DNA from: Hypomesus transpacificus
Lineage: Eukaryota > Chordata > Actinopteri > Osmeriformes > Osmeridae
NCBI RefSeq assembly: GCF_021917145.1
Contig: NC_061082.1
Coordinates: forward strand, 15,907,334 to 15,971,333
Direction: 5' to 3'
DNA: 64,000 bases
The position numbers and the translations under genes were made by a program. The notes below the pieces were generated by a model, which worked only from the letters and a program-made list of their open reading frames with translations, was not told the DNA's origin and did no database searches. Numbering within the stretch: the stretch's first letter is position 1; every line of letters begins with the position of its first letter. Of the stretch, positions 38,185 through 47,978 are shown one piece after another.

Positions 38185-39117
38185 TAATGCTGTCATAACT
38201 GGATTCATAGGAAGATTAGATAAGAACTTCAGGAAGTGACAAGCCACGGTAATAAGAATAAACATGAATTTATTTAATAAAAAGTGCTTACAAAGAAACT
38301 GTTGGTAAATTAGTAGTGTAGGGAATGGGTGTGGGATCAGTGCAAGTGTTGAGTGTAGAGAATCATTACAAACTAAAAAGCAAACAGTAATGACATTCCT
38401 GATAGTAATGGAGAGACCCAGCTTGTTAGGGCACAACTTATTAAGGACCGAGGCACAGATCACAGGTGTGCTCTAGCAGCAATCACAGCTCCTCTACCTG
38501 CCTGCCATCCTGCAACAGAACCAAAGACACAGAAACAGAAGACAGAGAAAGGAGACCCAAACAATGCACATAGAGCCAACAATCTAACATGGTTTATGCT
38601 ATCATCAGAACAGGCATAACCTCCTGACCACTACAAGTCATTCAGGTAATGGTAATGTCCTATTGATTCATACAGCTGTGAACAGTATCCTTTCTGAAGT
38701 AGAGCCATGGCTTGTGTTTGCTGACCAACAGCGTTCAACTCAAATTAAAAGCAGTAGGCCTACATCTTACACAGCAGAAATAAAAATGTATTTCACGTCA
38801 TCTGCAAGTCCCAGTGTGCCATTCAAATCAGCCCTTGGCCCAGCGGCAGCTTGGGTAGGCCTGGTTGCACAGTGAAACCCACCTTCAAGGTTGCTGCCAG
38901 AAGGTGACCTGAGAAGGAGTTGGGCCTTTGGGACATCATAGATGATCTGTTAAGTATAAGGACAACAGTGTGTGAATGTGAGGACAGCAGATGAACCTTT
39001 ATTTATTGGCTGTGTATTTCACTTTTGTAGGTCTATACAAGGAAGATGACCGCTCAACAAATTGGCATCACAATATATTGGCACGAGAACCTATCACTTC
39101 ATAACTGCTACCTCCAA

Positions 39118-39552
39118 TCACTGTACATACTGTCCTGTCACTGTACATACTGCCCCGTCACTGTACATACTGTCCTGTCACTACATTCTGTCCTGTCACT
39201 GTACATACTGCCCCGTCACTGTACATACTGTCCTGTCACTGTACCTACTGTCTTGTCACTGAACATACTGTCCTGTCACTGTACATATTGTCCTGTCACT
39301 GCATACTGTCCTGTCACTGTACATACTGTCCTGTCACTACATACTGTCCTGTCACTACATTCTGTCCTGTCACTGTACATACTGCCCCGTCACTGTACAT
39401 ACTGCCCCGTCACTGTACATACTGTCCTGTCACTGTACCTACTGTCTTGTCACTGAACATACTGTCCTGTCACTGTACATATTGTCCTGTCACTGCATAC
39501 TGTCCTGTGATGCATACTGTCCGGTCACTGTACATACTGTCCGGTCACTGTA
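39118..39552. repeat. Minisatellite in the right foldback arm
   Basis: The inverted counterpart of the array at 35396-35755, unit CTGTACATACTGTCCTGTCA, but longer by roughly four units and with a distinct variant order (CCCCGTCA and CTACATACTG variants). Copy number has changed independently in the two arms. Confidence 0.95.
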
Positions 39553-40090
39553 GGTTACGTTGACCCTGGCACCTTACTGTCATGTTTTTTAATATGGCAT
39601 CATGGTCCTGGGGAAACTCTGTTTCGTTAGTACAACCATAAGTAATTGAACATGACAATAAAATACACTTGACATGAGTAGTAACAACAGTTGTATTTTG
39701 CCACCAACTGAGTTTGCGCATTGCCTCTTACATTAAGGAATGTTGGCAGTGAAACCAAATCGCGCACGCAATCGCAGTGCAAGGAAAGTTCACAAAGCTT
39801 CAAGCCAGACAACCAGCCCGCCTGATATTACTGCATTTATTTGTCTCTAGTCTGCACCCCTTTTAAGTATTGCAATTGTGAACACCAACTTCATACTAAT
39901 AGCTAACTAGCTAATCAACATTGTATTTGATAGTAGCTCGCACGAGCATCCTTTGACCTACTTTACTTACGTATTAGTTGTTACAATTGTTGTCATAATT
40001 TCCCATCGAAGATTCAAGCAAGCAGACTTTAATTTTGGAAAACCAGACGCTGATTGAGCCAAACCAGGCGTTAATTTCGTGTGGTTTGCT

Positions 40091-40260
40091 AGACACGTCT
40101 CAAAATTTGAGACGTAATTTACGTGTGTAAATGGCAACGTGTCACGTGACACGTTCAATGCACGCGTTTTTTTAGACGCGTGCATTTGACACGTCTCAAA
40201 GTTTGAGACGTAATTTACGCGTGTAAATGCAACGTGTCACGTGACACGCTTCAATTCGAG
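40091..40260. repeat. Tandem duplication with palindromes in the right arm
   Basis: Two copies of a ~65-bp block containing GACACGTCTCAAA and GTGTCACGTGACAC are joined by the palindrome-like AATGCACGCGTTTTTTTAGA and its partner GCGTGCATT. The left arm has one copy only (about 34785-34850). Confidence 0.8.
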
Positions 40261-40430
40261 GCGAAAAAGACGCCGACTTTGTATGGAAGTCGGCGTTTTT
40301 TACGCGTGGTTGAGACGGGGCCGTGTCAAACAAGGCGCAAAAGACGCCGACTTTGTATGCCAAGTCGGCGTTAATTACGCGTGCTAACACACGGGGGCGT
40401 CTTAATACTTGCCCACTAGGCCTTCCATAC

Positions 40431-40936
40431 TTTGGCGTCACTATACCGACGCCGGGGGACGCCTTTTTCGTCGTATTTTGACGCCCAGGGACGCCCATTG
40501 ACTTCCACGTTAATATGTTCGGCTTTTCCCGTAGAAAATTGTGAACTATGGTGAAATCATATCATTTTGAAATTTTAGTGCTGTCGGGGGGTGCTGCAGT
40601 ATTCAACCAATTCAATCCTGCGCTATCCAAGGTCATCCGTCCCACCAACCCGATGTACACAGCTTTGTATGTTATTATCAATTCATATTTTCTATTATTT
40701 AGTAGTTCTATAAACTTTTATTGTACTATTTTGCCTCAGCCTAAGCATCACCTTGCTTGCACTGCACATTGCATCGACGGCATCTAACCTCTCGCGGCAC
40801 TCCCAGGTAGAACGGTAATTTGCAGGCCTGTCTCTTAAAGGGCCAGCCACCAGCGTGACGTTGGATCGCTATATGTAGCCTTTGATAGGCGGTCTAACTA
40901 TGTGAATCTTGCCCCACTTTCTACCTGGTTACACTA
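40431..40936. other. Spacer between foldback element and hAT MITE
   Basis: It begins with more GACGCC-rich sequence (to about 40500), possibly the true right end of the foldback element. The rest is unrecognised and has no coding support. Confidence 0.5.
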
Positions 40937-40944
40937 GTTTAAAG

Positions 40945-41470
40945 CAGTGTTGCCAGGTCCGCGGCTTTCCCGCGGAATTGGGCTACTTTTGAAGTGTTGC
41001 CGCGGGTTGATTTTTTTGTCCGCTGGTTCGGGCAGACCTATATTGCATGCAAATTACATTAATATCTTTAAATACAAATTTATATTTTAAAATATGAAAT
41101 AATTTATTTATGCCAAAATCCTACCAAACTGACTCCAGATCAGCACATACACACATAGACATGGGGCATGGTGCACACGTGCCTAATGTTCTCAGTCTCC
41201 TGAGAAAATCTCCTGAAAACTGGTTTTAATGCTGGCACACTAAACATTTGGTGTTACTTTGTAGATATTACAATAGATTTGGCAATGAAAGCAATGCTGT
41301 TGGACTTTAAAAGCAGAATTTTATATTTAAATTTATGGTTTGGCAGGGGCACATTTTGAGTTCTGATAATGGGCTGGTTTTTGGGCAGGTTTTATTGGCC
41401 ATTGGGCTGGTTTTGGGCTGGTTTTGATTGGCCACTGGGCTGGTTTTGTCACACAGACCTGACAACCCTG
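40945..41470. mobile_element. hAT-type MITE with perfect 8-bp target duplication
   Basis: A 526-bp element starting CAGTGTTGCCAGGTC and ending with the complement of CAGGGTTGTCAGGTC. GTTTAAAG flanks it on both sides (40937-40944 and 41471-41478). The interior contains GGGCTGGTTTTGGGC-type repeats and no protein. It ends only 28 bp before the large transposon at 41499. Confidence 0.92.
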
Positions 41471-41492
41471 GTTTAAAGTATATCTAGTGTTG

Positions 41493-41498
41493 CTAACT
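41493..41498. repeat. Left 6-bp target-site duplication CTAACT
   Basis: Identical to 51330-51335 on the other side of the 9.83-kb transposon. The pair fixes both ends of the element to the base. Confidence 0.9.
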
Positions 41499-41519
41499 TA
41501 TGGAGTTAGATTAGTTTCA

Positions 41520-41690
41520 TAATTCAAACAAACAAACGCAACACGATTCAAACAAACTTAACACGATCCAAACAAACGTAACACGATTCATACAAACATA
41601 ACACGATTCAAACAAACAAACGTAACACGATTCAAACAAACGTAACACGATTTACAAATGTATTTCGTGATTCTTAAATGTAACGCGATT
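41520..41690. repeat. Subterminal repeat array, left TIR
   Basis: About eight degenerate units of AACACGATTCAAACAAAC lie directly inside the left terminus. Regularly spaced subterminal motifs are commonly transposase-binding sites; that role here is inference. Confidence 0.75.
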
Positions 41691-41902
41691 CACAAATAAA
41701 TGACCCTATTACATTCGTTTGCAACCTGACAAACACAAGTTACAAATCCCTGCATTCGTTGGTGTGAATCCCTGCATTCGTTCGTGTGAATCCCTGCATT
41801 CGTTCGTATGGATTTTTGGAACTTTCCTGACGCGCTTAGATTCACAAATGCATTTTTTCTAAAAGATATCCTCTGCAGCCTATCAGATGTCTCCAATTTT
41901 AG

Positions 41903-41907
41903 CCAAT
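41903..41907 (+). promoter_or_regulatory. CCAAT box of the TIR promoter
   Basis: AGCCAATCAC lies about 60 bp upstream of the ATG at 41965, which has a strong start context (ACAATGG). The same box precedes the transposase start in the right TIR. No TATA box is obvious. Confidence 0.4.
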
Positions 41908-41964
41908 CACAAATGGACTACAACGACCTTACCCGCCATAGTAACGGACTTGACATCACGAACA

Positions 41965-44900
41965 ATGGCGTCTGGTGGTAGCCGCCCACCAAATGTAAGT
42001 GAAATATAGCTTGTTAATCTTATTAAACCGATTATCATACGTGATTGAATATTCTTGAGAATGGCAGGATCCATGTTTAGTCATTTTAAGTGTTTCCTAG
42101 GCTAACGTTTAGCAAGCTAGCTAGTCAATGTCTAACTTAACCTGGTCTTGCTAGCTAACATGATGGATACAGTACAGTACTGTACGATTGATGCATTAGT
42201 TTGCGGTCAAGCCAGGTAACATCTTACATGGGACTTTAGAGAACAGATAATTAAAACGATGTTTTCCAAAGCAGGGACTGTCAAATCAAGTGGAGGCTGC
42301 AGCACGTGTTCTTGTGCAAGCCCTAGCTAGGAATATTTCCCCAATGGCAGAGAGCCGAGCAGCAGAGAGCACAGTTGGGGCTGTAACTATGGCCCCTACC
42401 ATACCTAATGCCACCAATACTGACAGTAGGGTGAGACAGGCTATGAGAAGGTAATACATACACTGTATGTGGGTAAGGATTAATGCTATACATTATATGG
42501 GAGACAGTACCCAACACTGCATCAGTATTCAAGGTTAGCTAGATGTATTCGATTTGGATAGCACTTAGTTTATCGAACCCCCACATGGCTTTCAGAAATT
42601 CCTTACACACGAATTGAGCGCCATCATGTTTTCGAAAAACAGTGCCTGAAGAGTCATCATTGTTGTTAAAGGGGAAAGTGTTGTTGTAAATGCATTTGCC
42701 AACTGCAATTGCCAAGTCATAGCTAATGTATTTTACAATCTGACTGTGCCTGTCTGTTTCTATCAGGGCATTATGATCCTCAAGCAACTAATTAACATAT
42801 TGAAATAGTTCAGCAATTATTGCAAATCAATGCTGTTTTCTTCATTCATCTTTTTGTCACTCCCTCATCAGGCAGTTCCCAAGTATGTTTAATACCGATC
42901 AGCCAAGAGGAAAAAGACGGTTCTCAACCCCTTCCACCTGCACTGTAAAAAGTACAGCCTTTCATTTTTTTGTCCTTTCTGAACCAACCCTGTATACACC
43001 AAAGGGCTCTGAAGAGATAGAATTTGCCCATGCTGGCCTTGGTAAAAGGATGCTCAGTCTAGCAGACCACTTGAAGCACAGTGAGGTAAACAAATAATAC
43101 AATAATGTTAAATAGTCAATCATTCTAATTGTTAAAAATGGGACTTACTGAATAGTGTAATTTATATTTAAAAAAAATTTAGTTATTATTTTAGATTGTG
43201 TCTCTTGTAGAGGATGAATACTCTAAACTGAAGACCCTAAAAGGAGGATGGATGTTTTCCAAGGGAACAGGTAGCATTTCTATCACTGTTGTTGCTAGAT
43301 CACCTCGTACAACCATCCTGATCTCGCAAGCTCACATTCTGTTTCACTCAACAGGTCAGTCTGAAAGTATTAGACTGTCTCCAGAACCCATCATCTGTGT
43401 AATTGTTTGGATTTGTGTAGTGTGATCCAGTAGACTGCATAATAACTTTTCTCAACGCCCATTGTCAATGCCACTACCAAACAAAACGTGTGCAAGTCCA
43501 GCCTGGTCTGTGACGTGAAACAGAATGTGACCTCACGAGAACAGGTGGTACAAATGGTTGTACAAGGCTACTTAGTAGCTCCAATAATGAAAATCTTTTT
43601 GTTCATGTTTTTTTTTTTTTTTACCAGGTGGTAGTGGGCGTCGCAAGCTCACAATTATTCCAATAGACTCTGAAGGCTACTCCACACGTGTGTTAAAAGC
43701 AGCTTCAAACAATGGAAAGAACACAATCTATGTGGTTCCAATACAAGAGCACCTATCTACAGAGCCATTGCCTTATGACTCACCTGAGTTTTCAAAGATG
43801 CCACAGTCAACCTGCATCACCTGTGGTAGTGAAATGCCCTTGCAGCTCTTGCCGTTGCATGTGGGACAATGCAGTGGCACAATAACTGTACGTTTGTACG
43901 GCAACACTTCTGTTATTACTCAATTAAACATGCATATTTTTTGTTTGTTTGAAAATCTACAAATCTTTTGTTTTTTAAGGGCAATACACCTGGGGCTAGT
44001 CTTGATGAAGATTGCCATGTCATTGATCAGCCAGTTGAACCTACCACAGGGACCAGAGAAGGGATGGGAGTATCTTTTGAGGTAATGCCTTCCACATAAG
44101 CACTTTGGTTTCTTCTTATTACAATTTATTAAAATATTCCATTGAATGTTGTTTTTTCCAGGTTTGCCCAATTTGTCTTACACCATACCCATTTGATATC
44201 CTGTTATCTCATGCAAGCACGTGTGGTGATAGGTAAGATATTTATGACTAATAGATTCAGAAAAAAAATTGCATGATTAAAAGTCACGTCGAACTTGACT
44301 TTAAATCCAAGCTTTAAATGCTCGTTTTTTTATATCTTACAATGTTACTGCTCTAGACTGCATCGGTGCATGCACGTGCTGCGTCTTTGTAATAAAGTAG
44401 TATTCATAATGGATATAAATATGAAGGTGATTTTGAAGGACTTTGTTAGATGAAAATGATATGCAGGACGTAATACGTTAAGATGCGTTTCAGTCATGAT
44501 TTGTCTTTTCATTCTTGCAAGTAACAAGTTTTTATGTCTGTCTTAAGAATGGGCATCACTCACAGCGAATCAGCCAGCCCTACAAGGAGAGAAGAATTGC
44601 CAGGACCCTCAGTTCAACGACTGTCTATACAACTGTCAGCAGGTGATTTATACCCTTATGATATAATCTGAGTATAATGCAATTTGGAAGTTTTTTTAAA
44701 ACAACTGATTTTACACTGTATTTTATTGCCAGCACATATGAACGAACAAGATCCTTGGAAAGCATGTCAGCTGTTCCGAGAAGAACTACTGGACAGAAAC
44801 TCCGAACATCGACGTCTCTCTCTCACTCTCGACATGTTTGATGAACCAGAAGAACAGGACAGTTCGCTGATTTCGTTCTATAAAATGAACAATGTTAACT

Positions 44901-47620
44901 GGGCTGCTCCATTCAAGTGCCATCTGAGAGGTATTACTAAAATGTGTGATATTTATTTTATTAATCATGTAAATTGCATTCTGTTTCTTAATAACTGTGT
45001 ATTGTATCTCGTAGTTACTTGTTTTTCATCTGAAGTCATAATTTATTTTCAAGGAGATGCAGCTGTTGGCGAAGGGGTGAACCGACATGTTTTGTCATTG
45101 GTCATGCAAAAACTGAAAACTGGTTTCAGTATAAATCTAGGTTTGTGAAGAGACCACAAGAGAAAATGCTTTAATTTAACATTCTTTTAGAATGTAATAC
45201 AAACATTTGGGGATAACACATATTTTTGCTCTTAAGGCTCTGCTGGTCTCACAACCCTTTTTGAAGGCGAAAAAGAACATCGGGTTCCCTCCGCAGCTGC
45301 TGTGCTTAGGGCAAGTAACCTGTTTGAGATGGCAGGCCGGATGATTGGCCACTCTGTCCTGCATGGTGGTCCTGGTTTCTCAGGACTCAGTTTTCCTGTG
45401 GTTAAACTTTTGACTGGTAGACACAGGGACACTGCAGCATCCGCTCTGACCCTGCAGGACTGTCCTGATCTAGATCACCGCGAAACAATTGCTCTTGTGA
45501 GTAGCAGCATTTCTAAATTCTTAAATGTCCCAATGTCATATGCTTATCACAATGCGACATGTTTTTCTCACATGAGCTTTTAAATCACGCATCATCAATT
45601 ATTATATTCTTTTCTTTTTTTATGCATGTGTTTTAGCTCACAAAAGCAAAAATGACTGCAGCAGAAACCACCAGTGTGACTGATCTTTGCCTGTCCTGGG
45701 ATCTCCCGGTTCCTTCACCTACCAATCATGACTGGCTGTTTCAAGAACTGCTCACACAAGCAGTAATCATTTTATTATTTAGATTACTGGATAAGTAAAA
45801 TGGAAATATGACCATCTAACCCATTCTGATTTGTATCGGAGGTTGACAGTGTAACACATGCCACATTTGTACCTGTGCCTTGTGTTCTGTCATTCATCAC
45901 TGCAGGTACTTGATCGTGTTGCGCAACCCATTAAACAGATCCGGAAAGGCCTGAAAGACACAGGAATCTGGCCGCTTCTGTCAGATAGACCAGATGTTCA
46001 CCCCATCATTTTCCCACGGGAGGCAGATGAGGAGCTTGATGCGCAAGTAAGCATTGCTTTGGTTAGTTTAGAAAGGATTTGTGTTTATATGACACAATGC
46101 AATCTGTCTGCAATTGAATTGTATGATTGTTCTGCAGCATAGCTCATGGTAATTTCAGTTACATTTAGTCATTTAGCAGATGCTCTTATCCAGAGCACTT
46201 ACAGTAAGTACAGGGACATTTCCCCGAGGCAAGTAGGGTGAAGTGCCTTGCCCAAGGACACAACGTTATTTGGCACGGCCGGGAATTGAACTGGCAACCT
46301 TCTGATTACTATCCTGATTCCTTAACTGCTCAGCCACCTGACTGCCATTTAAAAGCACAAATAGTGCTACATTATAGTGTAGCATTTTCATGTCATTGTT
46401 AGAAAGGTAAACTTTGTTGTTGAAGTCATAAGCAAGTTAAGACAGATCCGGAGCATTAAAGGTAGAATATAATAGTCAAACATCAGTATTACAGGGCTGT
46501 TCTTAACGCTGTAGAATGCCCCATTCACTTGAATGGGGCTTCCCAACGTTCTGCGGTCTGATATCTTCTGATAACAGACCGTTGCTATGAATAACAGACC
46601 GCTGTCAAGGAAAGTGGCCTTTTTGCTTCTGATTCACGTCTTTCGTAGCACTCCGCAAGTAGTCCGGTAACTTTTCAACCCCAGCGTACTCCGTTGATTA
46701 GCGACGTCAGCTGATTTGAAGCCTAAAGAATGTTTAATTTCTATGAAGTTCAATGTCTTTGGCGAACTATTTCTCTGCTGATCAACACAACGAATGGGAA
46801 CAAATACATTGTAAAAAGTAGTATTTTCTTTAGCAAGTAGCCGTGTAATAAGTCCTTCCGCTTCGCGTCGGGATGCTGTTCGCCCTGTCGGAGCTTATTT
46901 TCCCGATAATGACCGGCGTTCTATACATTATCCCTTATAATAAAGGTTGGTTGTTAGAAAGTCATGCTGATTAACTGCAACTGCCATGAATCATTTTACT
47001 AATAACATAAAACATGTTTTAACCCTGTAGACTGTGATCAAGAACATTTGCTGGCCAAAACCGACATCTGACAGCGACCAGGATGAGGATGAGGAAGACT
47101 GTGTCCCATTTGAGACAGTTACTCTTATAACTGAGTTTTTACGAAAATTCATTGTGGAAGGTAATATTAATTTCCTATATTGGATTTTGAAGCAGTTGCT
47201 CCCTGCTAATAAAGGGATAAAGTAGCAGATATCGTGCAGCCAGAGATAACATTGTACAGATAATAATATTATACAGAATTTAGAGTAACATTTTAAATCA
47301 ATGCAAAATATGTGACATTTTGGTTAATTTGCTATGCTCAAAATGTTCGTTTTGATTAAATGTATTGGAGATGTCACATACATTCAATATTCTCCTTCAT
47401 AGCATCACCAGAGGTGTTACGTGACCTTGTGAAGTTCTGGGTCGGGTGGGAACAGCTGACTACCAACCTCATCGTGGAGGTTGTGACCTCTACCTATCCA
47501 GTAGCACACACCTGTTTCTCCAAATTGAAGCTTCCCAGCCACTACCGGACCTACATCAAGTTCCACGATGACTTATCGATGTGTATCCGATGCACCAATA
47601 GTGGTTTTGGGCTAGTGTAG
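41965..47620 (+). CDS. Transposon-borne HECT E3 ubiquitin ligase with two UBZ4-like fingers
   Basis: Fifteen exons splice in frame to 727 residues: 41965-41994, 42275-42450, 42872-43085, 43195-43270, 43628-43887, 43980-44081, 44162-44232, 44548-44642, 44733-44930, 45054-45140, 45237-45496, 45637-45762, 45906-46046, 47031-47160, 47403-47620. All introns are gt-ag. Residues 228-247 and 288-307 each fit C-x2-C-x11-H-x3-C, the UBZ4 ubiquitin-binding pattern. The C-terminal ~330 residues are a HECT domain: LFEGEKEHRVPS, GRMIGHSVLHGGPGFSGL, and a C-lobe with VAHTCFSKLKLP, where Cys693 is the thioester cysteine, ending in GFGLV. HECT enzymes take ubiquitin from an E2 onto this Cys and pass it to a substrate. 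It resembles fish 'G2/M-phase-specific E3 ligase-like' proteins. Its role in transposition or host interaction is unknown. The first exon lies in the TIR and is shared with the transposase. Confidence 0.87.
46161..46345 (-). mobile_element. SINE (V-SINE-like) in HECT intron 13
   Basis: A nearly full-length tRNA-headed SINE in reverse. It has the tail CATTTAGCAGATGCTCTTAT, the middle GTGCCTTGCCCAAGGACACA, and a head with complements of the B box (GGGAATTGAACTGGC) and A box (CTGCTCAGCCACCTG). It inserted after the transposon arrived or while it was circulating. Confidence 0.85.
46493..46945. mobile_element. MITE-like insertion in HECT intron 13
   Basis: It carries the words GGGCTGTTCTTAACGCTGTA, AATGCCCCATTCACTTGAAT and paired AACAGACCG motifs, characteristic of a fish MITE. 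Ends are not precisely defined. A faint relative (GAATGGGCCATCCCAACATT) lies at about 50508 in transposase intron 1. Confidence 0.5.
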
Positions 47621-47978
47621 GTTTTCACATCTTTTATGGACATCTTTTATGGATGCCAAAATAAGGTCAGCATGAGTGAAATAAGTATGTTAAGAATGTT
47701 AGATGTTTACACAAAACTAATAATGCAGAAGTTATATCCTTATCGTTCACTGAGTAGCATAACTTCAGTCTTTCACATTGTGTTGTCAAATAATTGTCTT
47801 ATGCTAATAAAGAAAGAGTTCCCGGTGACAAAACATCCTGTTTTCTGATCGTCAAGCAGGTGTTTAATAGTTATCTATGTACAGCCACCTATGCAGTTTC
47901 ATTAAGATATGTTTATGATTATTATTTACATTTCAGTCATTTATCAGACACTCTTATAATTATTATTTCATTTTATAT

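Larger units (their letters stand above)
34599..40430. mobile_element. Foldback-type element with 2.1-2.25-kb inverted arms
   Basis: The left arm (34599 to about 36715) and right arm (about 38185 to 40430) are inverted copies. They start at TATGGAAGGCCTAGTGGGCA on the left and its complement on the right. In the same order outside-in they share GACGCC/GGCGTC palindromes, GTGTCACGTGACAC, GTTTCCCCAGGACCATGATG, a tandem minisatellite, and a unique block with CCATGGCTCTACTTCAGAAA. The arms differ by many substitutions and indels, so the structure is old or was altered by conversion. The loop of about 1.5 kb holds other insertions and no transposase. I found no target duplication; the GACGCC-rich sequence runs on to about 40500 on the right, so the left end may be truncated. 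Confidence 0.8.
41499..42217 (+). repeat. Left terminal inverted repeat
   Basis: The 719-bp TIR has, from the outside in, a tandem array of AACACGATTCAAACAAAC-like units (about 41520-41690), three GAATCCCTGCATTCGTT units (about 41740-41815), a CCAAT box at 41903-41907, the coding exon [10 protein letters not shown] (41965-41994) and a GTAAGT donor. The right TIR repeats this order inverted. The 69-residue frame at 41690-41896 recurs in the other TIR and is not a gene. Confidence 0.95.

Noticed and set aside
41690..41896. 69-residue frame METSDRLQRISFRK..., repeated at 50932-51138
   Set aside because: It is the same TIR sequence twice, on the strand opposite to the promoter; better explained as TIR structure than as a gene.
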